Shown here: positions 11,071-22,987 of the stretch, piece by piece
Layout: each line of letters opens with the position of its first letter
How positions within the stretch are numbered: position 1 is the stretch's first letter
Source of the DNA: Pyricularia pennisetigena
Lineage: Eukaryota > Ascomycota > Sordariomycetes > Magnaporthales > Pyriculariaceae
Reading direction: 5' to 3'
NCBI RefSeq assembly: GCF_004337985.1
Contig: NC_043742.1
Location: forward strand, 2,218,176 to 2,282,175
Length of the DNA stretch: 64,000 nt
The notes under the pieces: generated by a model
What the model saw: only the letters and a program-made list of their open reading frames with translations
The model's database searches: none
Told to the model about the DNA's origin: nothing
Translations under genes and position numbers: made by a program

Positions 11071-12864
11071 CACCGTTGCCTAGAGCATGGAGAAGGGGGA
11101 ACGCGTGGCAGTCATCTGTCGTACTTCCTCTCTGGGCTACACTACGTTGGATCTTTGAACCCGCTCGCAGATTCCATCCCCGGAGGACGGAGGACAATAT
11201 GGTGGTCGCCGTACGGTTGAAGGGGATCGGCATTTCCCCATTGCTGTCATACTCTAATCGCTAACTTTGGATTACGGTTTTGATAGCGATTCTCTCACAC
11301 AGAGTGGCTGTCACTGATTCAATCTGGGTCAAACTACTCCGCAGATCTAACCCTTCCCGGGGCCAGCTTTCGACCGCCTTGACGTTTCAAGGGTCCATTG
11401 GCAGGTAAAAACGAGTTGATTGAAGGGGGGTGGTTTGGTTGCTTGGTCGAGACCCTTCGAGATCATCCCCCTCGAGAATACCACACCATCAAGCCCAGCA
11501 TCCAGCATCCAGCAATGACTTCAGGATCAGCACTCAAAGGAAAATGCCAAGTGAAGCCGGTAAATCATAAACATGTGAAACTCAGATATACAATAAAGAC
11601 TAAAACATGCAAGATGACAGAGGTTGAATGTGATTGGCATCACGAAGTAGACCTGAAGCTGGGCGACTCTGACGTGCAGGGTCCGCTCGGCATGCGTTAT
11701 CCGTGAAATGTGATATGCGACAGAAAAGAAATAAACAAAATAAACAAAATCGATGGGCTTGGAGGCGCCCGCCGCTTTGTCTTTGGACGCCTCCCCCGCC
11801 CGCTCCCAAGAACTACGACACACAGTTAGACCAAACGTAGGTGGTTTTATTTTCTTCTTCTTTTGGCCGGGAAAGAAAACAAAACAAGAAGAGGACCCTG
11901 ATCGACGCCTTTTTTCCCCCCCTCCAGTCTTACCGGGTGTGGTGGAGTTGCATTAGGGGAGAAAGAAGAAAAGGATAAAAAGCATAATAAGAAAGATGAT
12001 AAGTAGGCAACTCAATATACACACACGCCCCCCCTTCCGCTAATCGGGGGTGATCAAGCCACCGATGTTGGCTGTTTAACTAGTTCCTCCGTAGTTGGCA
12101 ATTTCTTTGCTACTTTTTATCGTTGGTGCCAGCGGGATCTAGTCTAGCTTGCAAGTTCCAACCTCCGGACAATCTTTTTTTTTTTTTTTCTCGCCACAAT
12201 GAGACCGGGTCGGTAATTTGCGTGTGGTGTCGAGCAAGGAAAACCAGGTCTCTGGAAAGCTAACTAGCGGGGTGACTACGGAAAGTAGTAGATCCAAGCA
12301 TGGAAGGATTTTTGTTTCTTATTTTCCTCTCGTCTTTTTTTTTCGTCTCATGTTTGTACGAATGATATGGTTTGTTTTGTTGGGAAGCTAACGGTGGATA
12401 AGACCCTCAAAGATTCGCTAGGATAGCTATGGGTAATTCTTTTGTCATGCTGTTTGTTCTCTTTGCCGTCTTTTCTCATCTCTAGTCTAGTTCGGCCACA
12501 AAGCCACGGCATCCAGGTAAGCTCGAGTACCTTTGGAGGAGGGGGGGGGTCGGCCGGTCCAAGCGACAGTAAATATTAAGAAACAGACCATACTTGACTA
12601 CTTTGAGTAAACAAAAGCTAGCTAGCTCTAGGTGCCAAGAAGTGCATCCTTCTCACACCTCCTGCTGTTGCTTCCAAAAAGGCGGTATAGCAAGCGTGCT
12701 TGAGCCATCGTCGAGTGACAGCGGTGGCTTGATCACTAATTTGCTGCACAGGTGAAAGGAAGCTTATCAAGTGGCTTGGCTTTACTCGAGGTATTCTTGG
12801 GCGATTTGCCAGAGGATGATGAACATTTTGTGTTATGATTAGTAGAGGTAAACAAACAAGGCAG

Positions 12865-12887
12865 AAAAAAAAAAAAAAAAAAAAAAA
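12865..12887. repeat. Poly-A tract, 23 bases
   Basis: Uninterrupted adenine run in the gene-poor region. No retroelement-like sequence was recognised next to it, so it is not evidence for retroposition by itself. Confidence 0.9.
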
Positions 12888-14049
12888 GAGGATCAAGAAA
12901 CAACAAAAACTTTGAGATATCAAAGCACGCACTAGAACAGAACAAAAGATCGGACTTGCGAGTCGTTTTCTTTACCTAAAACTATGCTACCATCAGACGG
13001 TCAGGGACGCCGTTATACCCATTATTTTCCCCAGACGACAAAAAAGACAAAAAAGAAATCCGCAGCTGAGACCGTGGCCGCACGATTGAGACGGCTCAAA
13101 GGCCATCGGACGAAAACGATGCCGCAACGAAGCTCCCAATCAAGTTATTGAGCTATCCAAGACATACGATGGGCAAGGTAGGGCAGGGGAAGTGAAATGG
13201 TCTTGGCGTTTTTTTTTGCATCGTGAATCGAATTGACTTTTTTTTTTTGTTATCCCTTCTATTTTCCATTTGTTGTATTCCCCGCACGTCTCTTTGTTGA
13301 CACCGGTTCCCATGCAATTTATAATACATGTTATTCAGCGAGACGACGTCCGAGGCCGTGACCAACCGCCATCGGCCCGTTAGTTGGCGTTTGCTTTGTT
13401 ATCGTGAAACCCTGCAAATGCCACCCGGAGAAATCAGTAGAGAAAACAGAATGCATGCAGCTCGAAGGAGGGGGGCGCGAAATAGATTAAACAGCCACAA
13501 CCGTATGATCCGAGTTTCGACTGAACAGTGAGGAGTTTGTTGGGACAGATAATGGGGAGAGAGAGAGAGAGACGGCATCTCGCTTTCGGTCTGGAACCAA
13601 ATGAATTGGAAAACGTAAAAGATATTTGCAAGACATGAAATGTTACTTGGAACATGGCCTTGCAGGAATACAAGTTGCTCCGTGGTAGACGGTCGTATAC
13701 GACGCAGCTCACTGTCCCACCAGGACCAGTAACCGCAGCTCCTCGTCCTCTTTACGGAATAGCAATACGCAATGCTACTAAACCCTCGGAGATCACTGTG
13801 GTTCGACCGGTTCCCTACCCGTCCATCAATGGCTGCCTATCAGGGTGTTTTGAGGTATCAACGGGAGGGGGAGAACAAGAACAAGCAGCCAGACAGGGTT
13901 CGAAAGGAAATGCCAAGGCCGATGGTTCAAGTTTCTTCTCCTTGCTTTCGTTTCTACGAATGGAGCTCAAGGTAGAGATGCTTGAATGCGTAAAGTGAGC
14001 AGAAATTTCATCGAACCAAAGGGGCAAAAAATAACCAGTAACCAGGACC

Positions 14050-14077
<28 letters not shown>
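14050..14077. repeat. Poly-A tract, 28 bases
   Basis: Uninterrupted adenine run in noncoding sequence; its length in the assembly may be inexact. Confidence 0.9.
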
Positions 14078-14080
<3 letters not shown>

Positions 14081-15274
14081 GAGAAAGGTAGCACTTGTAA
14101 ATCTCTGCAGCGTCGCAGCGCATATGCAAGCCCAGGGTCTCACTGAGTATGTTGGTACAGTACGTAAAATAGAGGGGCAACGGTCAATCGCCTTGGCAGT
14201 GATGATGGTCTGTCGAATGGCTTGAATGGGTGCTTGATTGGAGTGGTAGTGGTGGTGCAGCGCCTCTATTTTTTCTTCTTCATTTTCCTCTTCGCTTGCT
14301 AAGTCGGCATGCAGTGAGATCGAAACAAGCACACCAGCAAGTTTTTGGTGATTGGGTTATGAGCCCTAGACAACTTGCACACTAGCCAGCAGTGAAAAGC
14401 TGCAAAAGCTGCATATTGCGCTGCAAGTCTTCGCACATTTACCTATCTGCACTTGGTAGATTAGATTAATGTCTAACTTACTGCGTCGGCGGCCAGGATC
14501 ATGGTGTGCTTTTTCCATCAAGGTTGCATGGGTCTTTGACTGCAGCGTTTCTTTAATTTGTAGACGGCAGCCATGTCGCCGATTGAGAAATGGGATAATA
14601 ATAATAATAAAATAATAAAAATAAAAATAAAAATAAATAGATTGTTTGAATCATTTAGTGTCGACTCCTATTCAGGGGTGGTCGAATTCCTTTTGTCATG
14701 TCGTTCTGTCGTCTTTTTTTTTTTCCCCCTCGATATCTCTCGTCTTACGTTACGGGATTCAACAACCGACCGGGTTCTCTTCGGTTATCAAGCATATCAG
14801 GGACAGGGTCTCGGGGCGCGCGCGCGCCAAAACACGACAGCGTCAAGTCAAGCCACGTCCCACGCCCCATGGGAACAGCGCCGCACCGGGCATACAGAAG
14901 AGAGTTCCCCACCTCCCAAGATTTGTTCTCCATGGGAGCTGAGCTGGGGGAGGGGAAACACAGTAGACTTGAGGTCTAGATCTAGACCACTACCAGATTT
15001 TTTTTTCTTTTTTCTTTTTTTGCTCGCCTTGCATCGTTTNTACGGAGTGGAGTGATTAGCTGTTTATTAATATATTGTCAAAAATAATCCCTAGGGAACC
15101 CCTTGTTGCTCCACCGCCTCTCCTTGCGTGTTTTTGCGACAGTTGCATCGATTGGATAAAACCTCCCGCGGCAAGGCTGTGTGGAACTTTTTTTTTTTCC
15201 CTCTGGTTGGATTTGGATTTGCACACCTTGACACATACATATGTACACACACCATACATACATACAACGCACTG

Positions 15275-15281
<7 letters not shown>

Positions 15282-15313
<32 letters not shown>
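15282..15313. repeat. Poly-T tract, 32 bases
   Basis: Uninterrupted thymine run. It lies just after a short alternating stretch of CACATACA/CATACATA words (15228-15267). Noncoding. Confidence 0.9.
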
Positions 15314-15315
<2 letters not shown>

Positions 15316-18300
15316 GTTGTCCCATTTTCTTACTCGAAAACGCACCGAAAGAATAGACCTTGCAGGGTCCCTGCCCGGACCCCCCTTGTACCTTGTCCCC
15401 CTATCTTTGTTTTCCTTTCGCCGCGCAGGCGGGCCAATGATCTCGGCACATACAATGATGTGGTTGGATGACGAACGTGCGTCTTTCCCCTCTTGAATGG
15501 CATGGTGGCTGCACGTTCCAAGCACGAAGCTCAACATTGGTTTTTTTTTTTTTTTGTCAATCTACTTTCGCCTTGGACTTTTTTTTTCCTCTTCTGCCTA
15601 GATACCCCTAAAATCAATCTAATTAGATAGGAGAACCTTGGGAGGCAGGGAACGGGGAGAATAGCGAGACCAATCATTACGCTGGATAAGATTTCCATAT
15701 GACTCTTTGGGACGACACGAAAAAGGGGGCGTGTGTATCAATATACAGCTTTGCTGGGCGAGTGTGACTGCACTGTACAGTATGAGCGGCGATGTGCAAA
15801 TTTTGGACGTTCGCGCGTTTGACTCTCTCTCTCTATCTCTTGGCATATTTTGGGTTGTCTGGCCTGCTGGGCTCTTCCCTTGCTTTTTTTCTTCTTTTCT
15901 TCTTTTCCTGCTAAATTCTGACTCGCATCTAATGTCGCAACGCTGACTTGTCGGGAAGTTCAAAGTATGGATATTACTAGCAGGTCAATATGCGAAAGGA
16001 AAACCCGGTCCTTCTGATGCCGATCCCATCAAGGGTCCGTGGTCAGGGCCGCGTATGGGAAGATCGCTGCGTGGGTATAGTCGGGGATGCTGTACAATGT
16101 CTTGACGAAAACCTGGGCAAGATTTGTCGGATCTATCTGATCTATCTGATCAACAAAGAAGGAAAAGAAAGAAAGAAACGCGGGGGCCGACGATAGAAAA
16201 GATTGGCAAGCTTCCGGGGTGCATATCCCTTTGGTATATCAGCCCGTGTAACAAAACTCAGAACTTGCTCAGCAAGACTCGCGCGACTCGAGCTTGATAG
16301 ATGAGTTCTTCGAAGTCGTCGCGAACCCAAATGTAGTCAAGACTCCTTTTTTTTGGTCCAATATGGTTGTACAAGCAAGGTGCAAGATGGCGAATATTGT
16401 AGCGTAGAGGGGTAAATGCAAGCTAAAAAGCCTCAAAGTTCACATCATGTTATGAGCCTGGCAGGGTCTGTCGTGTCCTGCGGCTGAGCCGGTTTCGCAA
16501 CGGTTGCCACCCGCCAGCTCCGCAACGCAATCTTAGGGATGGTCGATCCTTCTCCGCTCATGGAATGATGCTATCTCCGGTGTTTATTTCAAGATGGGGG
16601 TCGATGGGGTGCAGACCAGTTTAGTTTTGCTGCTTAAGGTTTGAGAGAACACGCAACACAAAAACGGGGAAGTGGGCGTGCTATCTTACTCGCTGGCCCC
16701 TCTGGCCTGAGGCTTTACTCTTCTCGGGAAAGCAGGAGGGGATTGAAAATGCGGTGCGTAAACATACTAGCCCGACGCCCGGGTGAGAAATCGAAATCCG
16801 GTCTTTGCGAAGCAGTCAAAAAAGTACGGGTGGAGAGGTCGGCGCTACCAACGGCGACGGCATGTCCCCCGGGCCTTGGGAGCTCCACTATGAGCAAAAT
16901 CGAACGAGATCCAGGGTCTTTTGGTTTTTTTCGCAGGGCTCTCCACCGATTCACTTTTTGGCAGGTTTGTTGGGGGCTGAACCCCCTTGACTCTGATGGA
17001 CGCATTATCTAACAATGAATACACGAGAACCATAATTTATTTTAGCATGTTGCGTTTCGACGTCAACAGCAATTGCCTAGCAGCCTGCGCCGGTTACGGA
17101 CTGTCGCGAGGCGCGGGCTAGCGCTCGTTGGTTTTTTTTTTTTTTTTTTTCACAGACGGGACATTATGTACACTCCATCACCCGCCTTTTTCTCCAGACT
17201 TCCCAGTACCTCTATTGATGCAGCCAAGTTCCCCAGATAGGTTAGTCTTGGAGGGTAAAGGTGTGGTTGATAGACCACAGATCTGGTCCATATAAGGGCG
17301 ACGACGACCATGTCGCCACAAGTCGGTGTCAACTTGTGATGGCGGGACGTCAACGGTTGCGGTGAAGTCGCATGGTGAGTTAATGCGGTCTAGCTGCACC
17401 AGACTATCGAGAGGGGGCAAGAGACCGTCCTTTTCTCGCTTCCTGGGGCCGTTAGTCTCTGCACGTTGTGTGGCGCTTGTTAGTGGCCGTCGCGTTTGCC
17501 GTCCGCCTTGTTTGGAGTGCGGCTTAGACAGATCTTCATTATACGGCCTTGAACATGGAGACTGTCAGCCTTTGGCGGTAAGCTTTGCATCAAGTAGTTT
17601 ACAAGAAATAGGTAGTTCGTCAAGGCTTGTCCGGAACGGCAGATCTCCGCTTCAAAACTCTATAGGTCGCGTTTCGATGTCATAACCCAAACGGGTGGCA
17701 AGAAATTCCTCCGTGAAGAATTGCATGGTATGTCAACTAGGTCAGTAGTGTATATCTGCGGGGTATGGTAATAAAACTTAATGGGTTGGTTAGTTGATGC
17801 ATATTGCAACCTCATCGTGGGCTTCCATGGCTAGGAAACGGCAAAAATAGGCTAACATTACACTTGTAGCTAAATATGCCCAGCTGGATTTAAAGTCTTC
17901 ACTTTCACCTGATGGGAACTCAAGCTAAGAGACAAAGACAATGGCAAACTACTGTGTCATGAACTTTTTTTTTTTTTTTATCTTTATCTTATTTTATTTA
18001 AAAAAAAAATGGTTTGCAAGCTTTCGAGGGCGCCGTCTGCAAGTCTATGTGCTTGTTGCTCTCAGCACATTGAGAAGTAACAGCATTCAAGTATCATAAC
18101 AGAGTCAGCCAAGGTGTCTGTTCGACGTAGGACGTGTGACTTGCATAGTATCATGTAGCAGGACTTAGAGCCTGTAGGAGACAAGTCAACAAAGACAGCA
18201 GTCTCGCATTATTGATCCCAGTTACTCGACATGAATCTGCGGTCACCAGTCCCGGGGTCCGCGAAACGACATGACATGATGTTGTGTCACCGGCCGTGGT

Positions 18301-18944
18301 TGTGTTATCAACGGCGCTGCCGCCGGGCATACAAGTGTAAAACGGCGACCCGTCCAACCCGCCACGACATTGATGGAGAGTGTGGTTTATTGTTGCCCAG
18401 TCAAGTCAGGCCTTCCTGGACTAGCATTCTATTTAGTCAGCAGCGACCTAACCAGACACGCTGGAAACCTTTCACAAGGAATGTGTAGCACACCAATCAC
18501 TGCGTCGATACATTCAAGATGAGAGAGTAAATGGCATCCTGCCTGGGAGTGATGGGAGCTGGAGGGGTAGTGATATTTAGATGAACCTTTTGTCTATAAA
18601 CCGTTAGGAAATGTGAGGTAACCAGGACAGTACCAGTAGACATGCAAATATGACACCCAGTTTCAGACATGGGACCTACATTTGTCACATTACGGAGTAA
18701 ACCTTCCAGCAAACTCGATGCAGCACTGGTGAAGCGAATTGGGGTTGGCGGTTGGCCGAGGAGACGAAGGCGACACTTGTGCAGGTCCGACACCGGAACG
18801 GCCGAGATGTCCGGACTGGGAGCCGGTCACAGTCGGAGGACTTGTCCCGACATTTTGCCTTATGTTTGTGTTTTGTCATGAGCATGCATATAGTGCGTGG
18901 TCCATCATCCCAAAAGGGTTGCTGGCACTTGCGCAACGCTGAAA

Positions 18945-18958
18945 NNNNNNNNNNNNNN
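18945..18958. other. Assembly gap (14 Ns)
   Basis: Fourteen undetermined bases; true gap length is unknown. Confidence 1.
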
Positions 18959-21213
18959 TTAACAAAGAGCCAACGCTCAAATGTACGTACTTCGTACTCC
19001 AGGGTTGACTACTTGGGACCGACTGGCAGCTCCCATTGGTCAAGCCTGCAGGAAAGAGCCTTTCCTTTGAATCAAGGATAGGACGAAAAGAGCGACGTGG
19101 TTTGCGAGGTAAGTGGCGTGACGGAAGACGTGATTGGCCCTGCAGCGAGTTTGCTACTGGCCTACTTTTGGGGCAGCAATGTCGACACACTAGGTGCCTT
19201 TCTATCAGCCACGGAGTGAATTGACCGTCTCACCGCTTCGTCGAATGGGAAAATATCACAAAGTTTAAAAAGTTAGGATGGCTCGGGCAATACTAGCCGG
19301 CCGGTAGCGCGACAGTTGTCAGCAAAATATTTTGCACTGGCCAGACTGGACAGACTGGTAAACCCGCAGACTACTACTGACAAAACTACTATTAGCAGCA
19401 AGTTAGGTACCATATCGGTAGTTATGAAAGAGGCGGGGTAGACAACAAAAGTCTAGCAAAAAACGCCCCGACATGTTCCAACTGGCGGATGCCGGAAGTA
19501 ATTAAAAGTCAAAGATACAAAATATTGATTAAATTGGAAATGCCAGCGAACGCGCGCACATACAACCCTACAAGCATGAGCACAAATCATACCCAGTGCG
19601 AGCTTTGGCACTTGCCAATTGTGCAGATTTCATGACTTCTGCGATTGCGGCGGTCAGCAGTTGATGACAGGCAAGATCAGGTGGTCCAAGGCGACTGCGA
19701 GCAATGGAAAAATTCCAAGTTGCTCGTTGGTTCATCCTTACTGTTTGTTACTCGTCTCTGTTTTTGGCTTGGCCGGCGTCTGTGCATTAGCCTCGTACCA
19801 CACAAACAAACCCCAACCAACCAGCCAACCAGACGAAGCATTGATGAGGTTGGCAACTTCTTTTTTCTTCTTCTTTCTTTGCTTGTTGCTGACGCCGACA
19901 AGTCTGTGCGCCACACCAAACCGTTCGATCAGCCGGGAGCCGGGGCCTTGGGAGGGAGTGTGTATTGACGTCCTGGCTGGAAATTCGAGGCGGGATGGCG
20001 GCCCTTGACCAAAACAAAAAACAAGACTCGGCAAGAAGAAACCAAGAAACCAAGTATGGCTACGTAAAACCGAGATTACAATTAGAATAAGGCTGATAGA
20101 GTTGAATGCGCGACCATAGCGTCGGCGCGACCAAGCGAGCGATTGACCAAAAAAGTAAAGAATATTCCCAAAGGAGCCAAGGAGTGAAACCATCTCGGTG
20201 TGGATCGTCGGTGAACGGTGGGGACAAGTGTTCGAGTTTTTGAAAACCAATTTTCCCATTTCATACACCACAGGGAAGCAAAAAACTTTCCTGATTTAGT
20301 CAGTCGTTGTTGAGAGGGACGTGGCATTCGCCTCTGTCGCAAAGTCGCCCAGGTCAAGACGAAACTTGTTGTTGATTGACCTTGTACGTAACAACGTATG
20401 GCTTACGATATCATGATGAACTCAACGCGCAAGGAAGCTGAGGAGATCGGATTGTGCCTCCTTTTGAATTGATTCATCGCTTTTTTCTTCTTCTTCTTTT
20501 TTTTTTTTTTTTATCAATTATATTCTCTCTTTCTTTCTCCAGCTCCATCATACCACTATGGACGGACGCAGGAACATGGCACAGTAAAGGTCCGTTGTGA
20601 AAAAGGCTGCATTACGCGTTACCATGTCGGGCGGTCGCGAAGCAATCGGAAACCACAAACCTGAGCCGCCTGGCCCAGGTACTGTATCGTGAGATCGTTT
20701 CATATGACATCACTACCAAGAAAGTTCGATGGCTTTCTCGCGTGGCATGTCGAAACCAATAAGTCCAGGGTTGAGATTACCACCTCAGCGGCCCCCCGTC
20801 GATAATAATACGACCAGGGCAGAGAGGAAAATTCGATACCTGAGACAATTCGGTGACAGCCGACCGACCGTGCCTCTCTGGAAGAAACAACCAGGAATCG
20901 CTGGGATGCGGACAGGGTGGCACAAACGAGTCGCTGTGCCGAAATTATTCTGTTAGGCGGCAAATACATGCACAAAGTGATAGTGTAAAACAATACAATG
21001 CCGCGCCGATGCGCTTTTGTAAAAACCCTATAGCGTCGCACTTACCGCAATTGGCCAAGTTGCAGCGCATTCGTAAAATTAATAAGCCTCAGATTTGCGT
21101 GCAAAATATTTGGTAGGGCCAATCCCACAAAATCTATCTTCTTTGCGTGCTAAGCTGTCACAGTGTACTGTAAACGCTAACAATCTGCACCAGACGTGTT
21201 ATTCCTTCCGTGC

Positions 21214-21237
21214 TTGCTGTACTGTACAGTACAGCAA
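21214..21237. repeat. 24-bp perfect palindrome
   Basis: The sequence TTGCTGTACTGT is followed directly by its exact reverse complement, with no spacer. The centre is GTAC. It could form a cruciform or be a dimeric protein-binding site. No gene lies within several kilobases, so no target can be proposed. Confidence 0.85.
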
Positions 21238-22937
21238 AGAGGCTGCACGTTGGTCCAGGTCTCGACCAACTTTCGTCCCACGCTGAGCCGCCCGAGCGGG
21301 CTTGGGGCCGACAGGGGTCCTTGTTCGACAGGGGATAATCAGGCCAGGCAGCTGTGAGCTCCGACTTTGGAGAGCAAAAAAAGGCCGATGCGCCACTTCA
21401 GCCTCGATTGCGCTAAGAAACAAGCAGCGGTACGTCATGGCACTATCTGCGTTGCTTCTCCGCAACTCTCCCGCGCATTACCACAACTTTGTGCGAAACG
21501 CGTGCCGTAAGCCGTCCCCAGAGAGTTCGACGCCGGCGAGCTTTTTACTGTGTTGGCGATATTACATCTGACGGGCAGACCCTTGGCTCTGCGATCTTTC
21601 TTCTTGGAAAATATTGAGCCAAGGAATTCCTACTTTCTTGGAAACGTTAGTGGCTGATGTTAGATCCCAGCACCGACTTGGGCGCACACTGTAGTATATG
21701 TTCGATGTGATAAATGAGCAAAACAAGCAACGGGGTTATCAGACTAAAACAGAAAAAAAAAATAAAAGAGACAAATGGTTCGTCCCCGCATTTGCATCCC
21801 ACGATGTAAATATAACCAGAGGGGGAAAAAGACAACGCGAAACTCCGCCCTCTCCGCGTTTTATCCTTTGACCTACGCGGGGCGCATATACTGTGCTCTT
21901 GCAGCAAGCATGGCCCCCTTGGCAGATCATAGCAAACCACTAAAAATCGTCTGAAGTCATGCTCTTTTACCGTACAATGGAGCCCGAAATCCAGTATAAG
22001 AGTAAATGACAGGCAGCCGCGTATTGTTTCGAGGGCCCCCCCACAGCTGAGCTAGGTTCCGACATTGGGCGTTTAAGGTGATTGTCTCGGCCCGGGGTAA
22101 CTAGCTGAAAATAGAGAAATCCACTGCGGAGTCACTCATTGTTGTTTGGTCGTCTTAATTCGACAACCAAAGTTACCAGCAAAAAAAAAAGCCTAGACTT
22201 TTTCGTTGCTAGTTTTGTCTAGGGGCTTGTTATTCCTGAAGAAGTGGACGAACAAGGTGTCTTTTGTTATCTCAGCGATGATAGACGGTGCATACAGCCA
22301 AGCCAAAATGGCAAGATGGATACCAAGGAAGGCTGCACGCTACTATCCCGGACCAAACCAAGATGGGAAGCAGCCGCGTAGATCAGCGGGGATTGTCAAC
22401 GTCGATTGGGCTAGAACCTGCATCGCCCACTCACACCACACGATTACATTGCAGCGGATACAACACCGAGGCGAATGAGATTGCGACGACACCTTTTTTT
22501 TTCTGCTTGTGGGAGGCAGATGGTCGTGATATCAAAAATTGAATACTGTCCGTGAGGGCGGGAAATCACCCATTTCGACCTGTAGATCTTTATGGACTTT
22601 GAACCCTGAAAGCAATGCGGGAGTCCCTGATCAACAGGCAAAAGTCCCTTCGTGCTTGGAAGTCGGAAACAAAAAATCGCTAAATCTGCTCTGTCTGCCG
22701 ACCTGACACCTTAGGTAGATGGATTTTGATGCAGCGTTGACAGATAGCGTCAAAATTGGTTTCGAGAAAGCAACTGGCATTTCAACGCTCTTCGGATCCG
22801 AGTCCGGGGTGCCCACACTCGCGAAGCGGTCAAGCTAGCTCCGGCTGGCTTGCGTCAATAACTTGGTCAGGAAGCCCCCCAAGTCGCCCTATCGGAGGGC
22901 TTGGAGTTCGCTTTTGAGATTCCAATGTCCGCCCTTT

Positions 22938-22941
<4 letters not shown>

Positions 22942-22985
<44 letters not shown>
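22942..22985. repeat. Poly-T tract, 44 bases
   Basis: One of the two longest homopolymer runs in the window, in noncoding sequence; assembled length is likely approximate. Confidence 0.9.

Positions 22986-22987
<2 letters not shown>

Larger units (their letters stand above)
9532..18944. other. Gene-poor region, part 1
   Basis: I find no supported gene in these 9.4 kb. No open frame longer than about 180 codons has a protein-like composition. No splice-linked set of frames or tRNA-like B box is evident. It is full of homopolymer tracts and short microsatellites, listed separately, and one ambiguous base (N at 15040). Long untranslated leaders or noncoding RNAs could lie here, but the sequence does not show them. 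Confidence 0.5.

Noticed and set aside
13881..13905. GGTTCGAAA word resembling a tRNA B box
   Set aside because: No A box or cloverleaf arms at the right distance on either strand; similar words elsewhere in the window failed the same test.
19738..20271. 177-codon minus-strand frame in the gene desert
   Set aside because: Hydrophobic stretches come from T/A-rich DNA; Lys run from a homopolymer; no splice partners or motifs.
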